DNA from: Pictodentalium vernedei
Lineage: Eukaryota; Mollusca; Scaphopoda; Dentaliida; Dentaliidae
Assembly (NCBI GenBank): GCA_031216915.1
Contig: CM062296.1
Span: 792,748,823-792,812,822 of the forward strand
Direction of reading: 5' to 3'
Length of the DNA: 64,000 nucleotides
Position 1 is the stretch's first letter; each line of letters opens with the position of its first letter. The notes below the pieces were generated by a model, which made no database searches, was not told where the DNA came from, and saw only the letters and a program-made list of their open reading frames with translations. Positions 44,655-55,985 of this stretch are shown here, in pieces. The position numbers and the translations under genes were made by a program.

Positions 44655-45538
44655 GTAATGTATTAAATATCATCGAATCAATATACCTTCTAACCGTCGT
44701 GAAGTTGTGAATCTTTTCAATTTAGTGTTGCATCGAGTCCGCAGTATTGGTAGGGACGGCGGGGGTAGGGAAGATTTCGGGGCGGCGGTGGCGCTAAAAT
44801 CAGTTTTATAGTGTACAGAAAATACTCTTGGTGAGCTGCAATTGTACTCAGTTAAAACGAAATAATCATTTCATAAAAACGAAATAAATAAGTTAGTTCA
44901 TGGGGTGATGGAGGATGCAAACATGTACTAAAAAATTCTGTCGATTTTTCCCCATGAATAATTCTTTACTTTCGTTACTTACAATCAGACTCTGGAAAAT
45001 TAGGCCGTTTAAACAAACGTTTTGAGTTTTTTTTCCAACCATTTAGGGGGAAACGTCATTTTATCATAGTCGTAGGATCAATTATTTTAGAAGGGGCTGG
45101 AAGATTTTTTCCGGCATCATTGAGGGACGTTGAAACGAAGTGGAAGACCGGGGACTGGCTGCCTTCTACCGCAGGCCCGAAGCCAGTCGTATTTAAAAAC
45201 CCAACATAGAGGAGAGGGTGGGGGCGGGCGGATTTTTGTGTGCCGAAGGCATACCTGAGGTATCCAACACAGTGGTGGGGGGGGGGGGGGTGTATGCAAA
45301 ATCTGAAGCTGTTTGCTTTCGATTCATACAAATTCAGCAATTATTTTCCGACAGAAATGTTTCTAGGCAGCGGCGGCGGTGGTTCCCCCCCCCCCCCCCG
45401 CCTCCCGCACCCCAAATAGCATGGGGGCATGCATGCTCTCCCGGGAAATGTTTAGAAATAAACTGTTACGCACGTGTATCCAAAGTCATCAGACGCGTTT
45501 TCACTCTGATAAGACTGAAGTCCAAACTAGCACCCAAA

Positions 45539-45611
45539 GTCCGTAATATAATTTTTTGGTGTGGCACACCCTGTGAGACGTACAACGCCAAAAACAAATA
45601 TATTACGGACT
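45539..45611. mobile_element. Tiny hairpin MITE 'agtccgtaatata', copy 2
   Basis: agtccgtaatataattttt ... atattacggact. It lies in the right arm at the mirror position of copy 1, so it was present before the arms were duplicated. Confidence 0.75.
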
Positions 45612-46267
45612 TTGGTTCCAAGTTTGGTCTTATAGGGCGGTGTTCCTTATATGAATACATTAGACTGGGTGTGTGGAACTACAGGAAGGTCAATGAAGCT
45701 TGGCCCAAAATATAATGAAAACTGCGAGAAAAAAATGATTTTCCCCGACATCACAACCACTCCACCCCCCCCCCCCCCCCCCCACCCCGAGCCCACATGG
45801 CCGTATACGTATGCATCTTATAGTGTCGTTCTCTGTTTTCCATTTCTACTTTTGCCGGCCATTTATAGTCTATCGGTATCGGGCCTGTAATCAGAATGTT
45901 TTGAGGACGACAAGCCATGTAGGGCGGGGGGGGGGGGGGGCACCCATAGACATTCCGCCACTTCAGTTTTTTCTGTACCGATAAACCACTATTTGATATA
46001 CGGAATAGCGCAAAAAAAAAACATTGGGAATATTCCTTCATACACATAACGCTGAAAACAGAAAGATCATAAAGTTAATTGACTGGCGAGTGTTTCAAGT
46101 GAATACGACTAAATTTATTCAACAATAAAGTGAAGTCATTTATTTTAATGAGTAAAATTCATATTTTTCTAGAATACATAATCGTGTTACTAGCTAAGTA
46201 TGCAGAATTTGCAATAAAAAAGTAGCGAGACCGTGTGATCTGGCCCTGCCCACCGCTACACATACGT

Positions 46268-46566
46268 ATTTCGTTAAAACGAAATAATTATTTCGTTAAA
46301 ACGAAATATTATTTCGTTATTTCGAAATATTATTTCGTTAAAACGAATTAATTATTTCGTTATTTCGAAATATTATTTCGTTATTTCGAAATATTATTTC
46401 GTTTAAACGAAATAATATTTCGTTATTTCGAAATATTATTTCGTTATTTCGAAATAATATTTCGTTAAAACGAAATAATTATTTCGTTATTTCGAAATAT
46501 TATTTCGTTATTTCGAAATAATATTTCGTTAAAACGAAATAATATTTCGTTAAAATGAAATAAAAA
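46268..46566. repeat. Right satellite block of the foldback element
   Basis: About 300 bp of the same palindromic units in inverted order ('cgttaaaacgaaat', 'atttcgttatttcgaaatat'). Shorter than the left block, so the copy number has drifted. Confidence 0.9.
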
Positions 46567-46597
46567 AGAGAGAAGCCTGTCACTTCCCGGGCTCCAT

Positions 46598-47300
46598 AGT
46601 TACCTACTTGACTTTACATTTTCTGGTCCGAAATCGAATGGGAAATCAAATCGACGATAGAGAGACTACAAGGATGTATTCCATCTTGTCGAACGAATCT
46701 CGGAGATCGAGCGAAGATAAAAATCTTAGAAAATTCTGAGATCATCGAGTTTGAGCCGAGTCCGAGAATTCATTGCATTTTTTCACAAGATGACAGTGAT
46801 GGCAGTGATGGCAGTGATGACAGAGAAGATACCATAAACCTAAGATGAAAAATCCCAAGTTGGTAACAGAAACCAAACCATGCATTTTTTACTCAGCTTT
46901 GCAAGTGTTGCCTTGATCGATGTCATCAATTTCACCGAGATTTCTTGGATGTGAAATTACAAATCGCGAGTCAAAATGTCAAAACATGTAATTTTCTGTC
47001 GGTATTCTCGAGTGTTCCAGCGACGAGTTTCGTCGATTTGGCGGGCGACCTCTCGTGCGTGAAAGATTCTCTATCGTTGAAACTGCAAAAAACCATGTAA
47101 TTTTCCATCTATGTTTTGCAGTGTTTTTACCGCTCACGGGGTCGGCTTGGTAGAGATCTCTCTGATGAGAGAGAAGATTTTTCCCTCCCCTCCATTTTGA
47201 TCGATCGCAGTTCTGTCTGTCTGTGATGGAGAGGAATATACTATAATCAATGTTGTTTTATATACATATATATTATTAAATAGAAGCAAACAAAATAAAA
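46598..47300. other. Unassigned stretch between the foldback and the fossil element
   Basis: Contains a short 'gatggcagtgatggcagtga' repeat (46795-46822) and the phrase 'accatgtaattttccatcta' with a partial echo at 46980. Whether this already belongs to the Polinton-like element cannot be decided; no coding potential is seen. Confidence 0.4.
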
Positions 47301-47343
47301 CTTGAAACACAAAATTAAAAAAAAAAATGTAAACATTAAAAAC

Positions 47344-47667
47344 ATGTCATTTTTAAAGACTAAAGATCTTGAGGAGAAAGCGGAAAATATGAAGAGAGAT
47401 TTTCTGCGTGACAAGGTTCTCAGAGATCTCTTCTACAGGGCATGTGCCAGTCTCACAGATTTCAATATTCCTAAAGTGGTGGGCGAGAGATGTCTGGGTT
47501 ACATGTCTGAGGGATTGCTCGAAGCGCATGCCTGTTACACCATGGAATGCAGAAACGCCACAGTCCTGTGTTTTGTGTCGGTGTTGAAAAAGCCCAACGA
47601 AAATGAGGTGATGTATTGGTGGAAGAAAATGATCAAGTGTCGAGGGCAACTTCAAAAAAGGCAATGA
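47344..47667 (+). CDS. Small open frame, 108 residues, in or next to the fossil element
   Basis: Starts MSFLKTKDLEEKAENMKRDF and ends KMIKCRGQLQKRQ. It contains four cysteines (YRACAS, GERCLGY, HACYTMECRN) and a 'CFVSVLKKPNENE' segment. No stop interrupts it, which is unusual in this decayed region. I do not recognise the family. The preceding methionine at 47302 would add a Lys/Asn-rich tail, so 47344 is the likelier start. It may be a small gene of the Polinton-like element; a host gene is possible but less likely. Confidence 0.4.
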   Translation: MSFLKTKDLEEKAENMKRDFLRDKVLRDLFYRACASLTDFNIPKVVGERCLGYMSEGLLEAHACYTMECRNATVLCFVSVLKKPNENEVMYWWKKMIKCRGQLQKRQ

Positions 47668-47892
47668 AAATAATTATTAAATAGGAAAGCAAAACAAAAA
47701 TTTAAAAAAAAATCAGAAAGAGTATTGATATATTATAAACATGTATTTACGAAATAAAAAATGAAATTCAACATATTTGTTTTTTCTCTTTTACAATTTA
47801 TTTTTTTTCTTTTACAATTTATATTTTTCTTCTGTTCTTTTCACACGTTTTCTTTACAAAGTGGTATCTTTTATTAGCAGGCGAGCGGTCAC

Positions 47893-48098
47893 CAGTGGCG
47901 TCATGCCAACGGTGCCCGGGGGGGGGGGGGGGGGGAATATTTTCGGTGAAAACCTGGGAAGTGCCATTTCCGGCAATCTGGGAGGCATTCTTCACCAAAA
48001 TTTTGGTGCACGCTACGCGCCAACCGATGGTGGCGCTCCGCTTAGATGGTGTTGCCAATCCGGGCCCCCACAGATTTTTCCCTAGCATGACGCCCCTG
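47893..48098. mobile_element. hAT-like MITE, 206 bp, with 8-bp target duplication
   Basis: Ends cagtggcgtcatgccaacgg and, reversed, caggggcgtcatgctaggga form terminal inverted repeats. The flanks gcggtcac (47885-47892) and gctgtcac (48099-48106) agree at 7 of 8 bases, the target length of hAT transposons. A G-run (47919-47935) lies inside the left end. It inserted into the Polinton-like fossil. Confidence 0.8.
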
Positions 48099-48239
48099 GC
48101 TGTCACTCTCTCCACTTTAATTTTATGTTACTGTCCGATGATCATTTTCTATTTTCGTTAGTTATTTCCTATTTTTCAAGGCTTCTTTTTCCGAGTCGAT
48201 CTACAACACCTTTATCGATTTAGGAAATATCTTGTCTTT

Positions 48240-51200
48240 GACATAGATCAGAATAAAGTCTGCATCCTTGAAATTGGATTTATTTTGTCAGATGCTAGGA
48301 GTGGGTGTCAGCACGAAAATGGTATTGAAGTGTCAGATGCAGAAGACCTATCTGAACATGGGCAAAACCGAGGGAAAACAGCTTACTTTCAATCTCACAC
48401 GAAAATCGTAACCAAACGTTCTTCGAGGTCTGATATCTTCGATGAAATGAAAGAAAAAATAAAACTAACTTTGGTGCAGTATCAAAACATGGTAGCAATT
48501 GGAGATTCGAGGTAGTATTGAATCTAGAAATTAACTTAAAAAAATATGATCCATTGAGAACGTCGTCGTATATAAAATTGTGTTATTTCATAGGAAAGAA
48601 AGAAGCGCTGTGATCAACATGGAACATATAGAGGACAATAGTGCACATCTGCCTTATATCCCATAGAAAGGCATCTGCAGAGAGTATCAAAGTATGCAGA
48701 GACTTCTAAGAATTTAGAGTGGTTGGGAATGCATTTTCTGCTTCGGCTACGTGACAACGATCATTTTGAAAATTGAAATCCCACAATCGTCGTTAACGTT
48801 TTGGGATATGATCATTTGAAAAAAATCATATTTCCTCTGAGAATAAGTTCTCAAAAAATCGTGAGAAAAACATAAAGTTATCATTCATTTCAGAAGACGA
48901 CAATCAATATTACTGCTGGATCAAGAACATGAGTCAATTATTTTTGGCACAGACTACATACAAGACACGATGGAGAGAGATTTTTCTGTTTCAACTGTCA
49001 GAATTCCTTCCAATGCAAAGAATCACCGGAACATCACGAGGAGTGCCAAGTCAATGTGCTGGAGTTGGCGTGCCCAGACCTCGCACTTACATTAAATTCA
49101 TACATCACAACAGAAGATTGAGAGTGCCTTTTGCGGAATATGCCAATTTCGAATGTTTCAAGGTGAAGATGTGTTCATCAGAGTTACACTGAAAAATATC
49201 AGAAGCACACACCATCTGGATATTGTTTCTACGTTAAATGTTCTTTTAACGAATACCATTTTTCGAGGTCGTACATCTACACAAAACAGTCGAACAACAT
49301 GGCTCAAAAGTTCATGGAAGATTTCAGATTTGGAATCTCAAATTACAAAATTATACAAGCATTTCAAAACTCCTGAGAAGATGCACCATCACAGACGAGC
49401 AAATGAAAGACTATAAGAGTGGCACCGAATGTCACATCTGTAGACTACTGTTCACCGAAACTTTGGCACCCGAATACAAGAACGTGAGAGATCACGATCA
49501 CTACATGGGTAAATTTCGAGGTGCGTGCACAGCAATTGCAGTCCAAAATATCAAGATGCTGAGCTATTTCCAGTGATATCACAATTTTTCGGGTTACGAT
49601 AGTCAACTGTTCATGAAGAACCTCAGTAAAGTCAGTGAAGGATCTATAAATTGCATCAAGAAGAGAATGGAACAATACATTTCTTTTGCAAAATGGATAC
49701 ACGCAGACAAAAAGAAAAAAAATAGATAGAGAAATGTCAGCATTTCACATCAAGAGAGAAATACATTTCATAGATAGTTTTAAATTCAGGTTGACCAGTC
49801 TCAAGAAACTAGACAGCAAATTAGGGAAAGAGAAATTTGAAATCATGACTGAATACTTTGGAGACGAGCATCGATAGAAGAGCGTATGGAGGAAAGGAAT
49901 CTATCCCTGCGATTACATAGATGGTTTGCGTAAGTTCGATGAGTTGTTGTTACCTTCCAAAGATCATTTTTATTTGAAATTATATGACGCTGATACTTCC
50001 ACTTGTCGAACTATGAAAATGCTCACAAAGTTTGGACAACATTCCGTTCAACACGAAATACATGAAAGATTATCACACTCTGTATCTGAAAATCGACTCC
50101 CTTCTCTTGGCAGACTTTTTGAGAATTTTCGAGACGTCTGTTGGTGACATTATGATCTAGATCCAGCTTGGTATTACACAGATCCAAGTCTGGCTTGGGA
50201 TGCACTATTGAAGACGACTGAAATCCACTTGGAATTATTATCTGACATGAACATGTTTGAAAAGGGTGTGAGATGCGGAGTGTTGATGATATCTCATAGA
50301 TACACTAAAGTGAACAATTGCTACATGGAAGAAGGATTTGTTTCGTGAGAACCGAGTAAATACATAATATATCTAGATGCTAATAATTTATATGGTTGGG
50401 CCATGAGTCATCTCCAATGAGTCGAGGCTCAAGAGGGGATGGAAAATTGGAGACATTATCCATGTCTTCTGGAGGTGGGTCTAGAATATCCCGAAACGTT
50501 TCACAATCGACACAGTGATTATCCTTTAGGTCCTGAACAAATGAAAATTTAAAAAAGTCAACAAACTCATTCCAAATTTAAATAACAAATGTAAATACAT
50601 AGTCTACAGTGAAAATCTACACAGATTATAGGATGATATTAGATGACAAACAGACAGATAGATATTTATTCAGCAGAATGTGAGTTTCGGTACAACAAAA
50701 CAACAAAGGTAAATTGATATAAATTGCATATAAACAGAAACATATAACACATGCTGCTGGGAGATAGCATAGCCAGTTTGGCTGTCCACCCGCTATCTCC
50801 CTGGGACTGGGAAAAGAAAAAAGAATATAAAAAGAGAATACAAACCTTTAAGAAAACATTTGAAACGGACGAAATGTTAGTTGTATGAACAATAATGAAC
50901 GATATGCGACAATAATGAACGACATGTGATACGCGACTGTGGACAGGGCATTGGGAATGTTTGAGTATAACTTGGCTCCCTCATCCGATTCGACGAAGAG
51001 CCTCGGATGAAAAAGTTCATAGATCTTAATACGAATTTGAGAACGCTGGCCATGACCAAATTCGAGGAATTTGTTTTTTAACTTATGAACATTTCTGTGT
51101 ACGGACAAATGATGGAAAAGATCAGAAAAAGGACTGACATTTGTCTCGTTATGACAGAGCGTCAGGTTGGAAAATACATTTCAAAACCAAACTACAGACA

Positions 51201-51880
51201 TTGAACCATCTTTGATGAAAATCTAGTGGCCGTTCAGATGAAATATACACGTCGTATATTTGACAAACCCTTTTTGTTTGGGAACATGCATCTCAGACGT
51301 CACTGAACAGTTGATGTATGGATTGCATTACGAATACACCAAGAAAAAATATGACTTGAAAGCTAAACTGTTGTTCACCGACATGGATAGTCTGAATTAC
51401 GAGATAGAGTCTGAAAATGTTTACAGAGACATATCCCTGAATGTTGACACGTGCTTCAACGTGAGCAATTATCCCAGCAATCACAAATCTAACATTTCCT
51501 CGGGTGTCAATAAAAAGATGTGAGAAACTTCTAAGACGAGACTGAAGGGCAGAGGACAGATCACGGAATATGTGGGTTTAAAGTTGAAACTGTACGTTTA
51601 CCATTTACATGGGAAGGCAATTAAAAGATGTAAAGATGTCAAAAGAAGCATTGCAAATAATGACATCACTTTCAAAGAGTATAAATAATGTCTGTTCAAA
51701 AATCGAAAAGTGTACAAATCGATGAACATGATTCAAAGTGACAAGTATGATGTCTACATAGAAATAATCAATAAAATTGATTTATTAGCTGATGGTGATA
51801 AGAAAATCGTGCAATCAGATGAAATAAACTTGATAGCACATGGTAATTATTCTACAAAGTCAATGATTCCTCAACATTAA
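48240..51880 (+). pseudogene. Fossil family-B DNA polymerase (Polinton/adintovirus type), plus-strand copy
   Basis: Recognisable parts in order: an upstream region ('DARSG..IEVSDAEDLSEHGQNR'), a segment with a 'QCKE..EHHEEC' finger-like pattern and 'VPFAEYANFECF' (exonuclease domain start), 'RDHDHYMGKFRG', 'LMNISVYGQ', 'TIFDENLVAVQM' and 'LLFTDMDSLNYEIE' (the DTD-type catalytic motif region). A C-terminal part (about 51545-51880) follows. This gene normally replicates the element. The copy is broken in many places and interrupted by an interspersed repeat at 50600-50850. Confidence 0.82.
50600..50850 (-). repeat. Interspersed repeat inserted in the plus polymerase fossil
   Basis: On the minus strand it reads '...ggacagccaaactggctatg', 'ctatctcccagcagcatgtg' and ends 'gaataaatatctatctgtct'. 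The 'gacagcc.a.ctggctatgcc' core recurs at 13385-13440 and 24486-24550. Layout with an 'aataaatatct' end suggests a LINE 3' end or a SINE, family unknown. Confidence 0.55.
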
Positions 51881-52489
51881 GTAGGATTAGATGAATACGC
51901 GACATTGAAAATTGATAAAGACAGAAAATATAGAGAAGATAGCAAAGAGATCCAAATAGCAAAGAAAAAAGTAAATAACTTCTCAAAAACAAATAAAAAA
52001 AACAAAAGAAAATGGAACAAACAATCAAATGTACAGTTGGTTTTCGTGGAACGAAAAATAAAATATTTCCAATGTTCGTTTGGGATTTTGCATAGAGAAA
52101 AACTCGAAAAGTAACTTGACAACAAAATTATTTGGATTGCATGAGATTTATGAGACAATGTGAAGAAATGATCAAAATGTTGACGGAAATAACGAAAGGG
52201 AAAATGAATAAATTCTGAACGAAAAATGCCAAAGAGACAGCAATATGATGAAACAAAAAAAATTAGAATTGACTGATTATTTAAAATCATCAATTTATTA
52301 CAATACGGAAAGTGTGCAACCTCACGATCAAGTGTTTTGTGGACACTTGTGCCTTAACATTCTCAAGAGATAGTCATTAAGACATAATTTTCAAGACATC
52401 TTCAATGATTCACTTTTAGAAAAAAGAACATTTTTGATATAAATAATAGGAATAAAATAAATACTAAAAAAAAATAAATTAGATAGAAA

Positions 52490-53150
52490 AAAAGTGGCAG
52501 TCGATAAATTTGGAAGAATTGATGAAATTGTGAAAAAAAGAAAGATTGCCATTCAAGGCGATGGCAAAATGTCTGTTACATACTTGAACAATCATTTGGT
52601 GAGAAGAAAAGAACCTCGAAAGGAACCATTGAACATGAATAATCACAAGCTTTATAACGTTCCCAAACCCATAGATTTCAGTGATGCCACGACTGAAAAG
52701 TATGCAGATCATTCAGTTGCAGATTTGCGAAGTGCGCAAGAGATAATTACCTGGGTAAAATATGTCAGATGATCTAGACTTGAAATCTAAATGATTGGTG
52801 AACGTGGCAGATCCTGTGGAATCGAGCAATGTAGAAACCAAAAACTATGCTGACGATTCACGCAATATCTGTGAGAATACCACATTCCAAATATCATGAA
52901 TCTGAAGTGGATGTGAATCCTCTGTTTGGTCTCGATGCCGATCCGAAATACGATTCGAGGGCAGTTAGCAGAAAATACATGGATGACACTAAAGTCGAGA
53001 GAACCAGCGATGTGATGGAAGGCGATCCGGACATGGGAGGTGATCATATCACGAATCTACATGATCCCGAGTTGATGATGGACGTCTGCACACTGACTTC
53101 GGTTGTGGGAAAAATGAAATATGCGAGACAGTTGATAACCATGTGAGCCG
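52490..53150 (+). pseudogene. Fossil fibre-like gene piece with repeated 'N..DP....A..KYAD' motifs
   Basis: Begins near VDKFGRIDEIVKKRKIAIQG and shows 'LNMNNHKLYNVPKPIDFSDA', 'TTEKYADHS', then 'VADPVESSNVETKNYAD', then 'MGGDHITNLHDPE'. The repeated 'K..NV..P.....A..KYVD' pattern is, as I recall, shared by phage-tail-fibre-like proteins carried by Polinton-type elements in invertebrates. It lies between the two polymerase copies. Broken. Confidence 0.55.
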
Positions 53151-53354
53151 AGGAAAGTGATGCATTAGATTCTGGCAAATCAGAATGGACCTATTGAAAT
53201 GGACGAAATGGTCCAGTACATGGTCTGGTAGGATATCCGATGCTGATAGGAGAATGCATCATTCGAAATGAGTCTGACTTCCAATGACTTGAAGAATAGA
53301 GCTGTTGTCAACGTGGTGGTAAATGGAATAGAAACGATAGATATAAAGTGGAGA

Positions 53355-53429
53355 AGTCTGTAATATACGTTTTTGGTTTGATACGTCCTTTCAAAGGATG
53401 TACATAACCAAAAACTTATATTACAGACT
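53355..53429. mobile_element. Tiny hairpin MITE 'agtctgtaatata', copy 3
   Basis: agtctgtaatatacgtttt ... cttatattacagact, 75 bp, inside the Polinton-like fossil region. Same termini as copies 1 and 2, different inner stem. Confidence 0.7.
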
Positions 53430-53616
53430 TTCAGGCCATGTTTGGTCTAGAAACCCGCCAACTGAATCAGATTGCAAGACGCCATCTGTTCTGAGTATCA
53501 ATCAAATCACTTCCACGTTTCAATGATTTAATGCGCTGTTTTCTTTCATGCATCAATTCAAGGTTGAAACAAGTGGAATTATCAGATTCTTCTAAAAAGC
53601 AAATCTTAAAAAGAAA

Positions 53617-53734
53617 ATCTAGTGTTTTTGAGTGGATACCAAAAATAATCTCACCTGTGACCAAGACAAATGGTTATTTCACTCGCGCAAGCGCTCCTGA
53701 GATAATTTTCGGTATCCACTCAAAAACACTAGAT
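53617..53734. repeat. 118-bp hairpin element at the end of the minus polymerase fossil
   Basis: atctagtgtttttgagtgga at the left and its inverse 'tccactcaaaaacactagat' at the right, with inner arms 'accaaaaataatctcacc'/'gagataattttcggt'. It lies right at the point where homology between the two polymerase copies ends. Confidence 0.7.
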
Positions 53735-53744
53735 ATCCTCTATT

Positions 53745-55985
53745 TGTCATTTAAATTTGGTACTAGTTTGTCTACTTTATTCACTTTCATTTGTTCGGGT
53801 TCTAAAGGATAATTGTTGTGTTGATCTTGTGACGTTTTGGGATATTCCAGATCCACCTCCAGAAGACAGGGATAATGCCTTCAATTTTCCATCTCCTCGC
53901 GATTCTCGGCCTATTGGAAATTTCCCGTCTCTAACGGATGTCTCATGGACCAACCATATTAAATTATTAGCATCTAGATATGTTATGTATTTAACTTGTT
54001 CTGATGCGTTGAATGCTTCTTCCATGTAGCAATCGTTCACTTTTCACTCCACCTCTCACACCCTTTTCAAGCATGAGCAATATGTCCACATCGGATAATA
54101 ATTCCAAGTGGATTTCAGTCATCTCCAGCAGTGTGTCCCAATCCATGCTGGTAGCTGGGTAAAATACTAAGCCAGATCTAGATCGTAATGGCCCCAATAC
54201 GTCTGCCAAGAGAAGGTCGTCAGTATTCAAATACAGATCATGAAAATCTCTCATGGATTTCATGTCGAATATTTTCCACACTTCTTGAGCATGTTCATAA
54301 TCAACATCGGAAATGTCAGCATCGTGTAATTTCGAATAAAAAATGATCTTTGGAAGGTAGCATCGACTCGTTGAATCTATGCAACCATCGATGTAATCAC
54401 AGGGATAGACTCCTTTCCTCAATATGAGTTTCAATACAGTTTCTCGTGACTGGTCATCATGAATTTAAAACTATCTATGAAACGTTTTTCTCTCTTGATA
54501 TCTAGTACTGACATTTCTCCATCTATTTTTTTACTTTTTTTTCAATGACTATCCATGTCACTAAAGAAATGTATTGTTCCTCCCTCTTTCTGATGCAGTT
54601 TATATATCCTTCACTGATTTTACCGAGATTCTTCACGAACAGATGACTGTCAGAACCCAGCAGATTATAAAATATCACTGGAAAGAACTTAGCATCTTGA
54701 TATTTTATAATGTAATTGCTGTGCATAGCACATCGAAATTTACCTATGTAGTGGTCGTGATCTCTCACTTTCTTGTATTCGGGTGCTGAAGTTTTGGTGA
54801 ATGGTAGTCTACAGATGTGACATTCGGTGCCTCTCTTATATATGTGCTTTTATGCGATGATCATCTTCTCAGAAGTTTTGAATTGCACGTATAATTTTTT
54901 GATTTGAGATTCCAAATCTTCCACGAATTTTTGAACTACGTCATCATTGTTCGTATGTTTCGTGTAAGTGTTCTGACCCAAAGAATTTCGATCGTTGAAA
55001 GAGCTCTTTGTGTAAAAACATTATCCAAATGATGTGTGCTTCTGATATTTTTGGTGTCGATTGTCGGGCTGACGCGAATTAATCTTCATTAAACAATCGA
55101 AATCAGCATACACCACAAAAGGCACTACTCTCAAACTTCTGTTATGATATATGGATTTAATGTAAGTGTGAGGTTTTGGCATGTCGATGACAACGCATTG
55201 ATCTGAGCTGCAATACTCCTTGTGACGTTCTGGCAATTCTTTACATTGGAAGTAATTCAGATATTGGAAACAGAATAATCTCTCTCCATCGTGTTTTGTA
55301 GTCTGTGCTGAAAATAATCGATTCAAGTTCTTGATGCAGCAGTAATGTTGATTGTCATCTTCTGAAATAAATAATAAATTGATGTTTTCTTGCGATGTTT
55401 TTACAACTTATCCTCAAAGGAATATTTTTTTCGAATCTTCAAACATTGACAGCAGTCATGGGATTTTGATTTTCAAAATGATCGAAGTCACGTAGCAGAG
55501 TCGGAAAATAAATTCATTCCCGACCAATCTAAATTCTTAGAAGTTTCTGCGTACTTCAATACTCTCTGTGGATGCTTTTCTGTGGGGTATAAGGCAGACA
55601 TGATGGCCCATTTGAAGCATTGACTGCCCCATTATTTTCCATGTTGATTACTGCTTCTTTCTTTGCTATGAAATAAGGCAGTTTTATATACAAAGGCACT
55701 TGCACTGGATCGGACTTGTCGACGTGAATTTCTAGATTCAATACTTCTCCGAATCTCGAAGTGCCACCTTCGTTTTGATACTGCGCCACAGTTTATATTA
55801 TTTTTTCTTCATGTCATCAAAGATATCGGACATCGAAGAACGTTTGGTCATGGTTTTCTTGCGAGATAGAAATAAGCTGTTTTTCCTTCGACTTTTCCCG
55901 TGTTGACATTGATCTTACGCATCCAACACTTCAATACCCATACGCTCCTAGCATCTGACGAAATAAATCCAACGTGGTAGGTTTT
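53745..55985 (-). pseudogene. Fossil family-B DNA polymerase (Polinton/adintovirus type), minus-strand copy
   Basis: Inverted homologue of the plus copy, covering the upstream region to about the middle of the polymerase. Signs are 'VPFVVYADFDCLMK', 'MRDHDHYIGKFRC' and 'VKNLGKISEGYINCI', then 'KSMRDFHDLYLNTDDLLLAD'. It ends at about 53745, where homology to the plus copy (near 50590) also ends, so the catalytic half is missing here. Some stretches are better preserved than in the plus copy. Broken in several places. Confidence 0.82.

Larger units (their letters stand above)
40831..46597. mobile_element. Giant foldback transposon (5.77 kb) with satellite-like inverted ends
   Basis: Outer ends are atggagcccgggaagtgaca (left) and its exact inverse at the right (46578-46597). 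Just inside each end is a long run of 'cgaaataatatttcg'-type palindromic units (40868-41326 and 46268-46566). Further inside, the two arms stay homologous in inverted orientation: 'gattgcaaattctgcttact', 'atgacttcactttattgtgg', 'gaccaaacttggaac' and 'gatgactttggatacac' each have an inverted partner. The flanks tgttacca and agttacct agree at 6 of 8 bases, a possible 8-bp target duplication. No transposase is recognised. The right arm is longer because of a SINE (44337-44654) and an extra arm fragment (43848-44330). Confidence 0.8.

Noticed and set aside
45218-45715. 165-residue open frame in the foldback right arm
   Set aside because: It crosses G/C homopolymer runs and a hairpin MITE, and the mirror arm has no corresponding frame.
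40831-46597. Interpretation of the foldback as Polinton terminal repeats
   Set aside because: The polymerase fossil lies outside the inverted pair, not between its arms, and the ends differ from Polinton ends; it is treated as a separate element.
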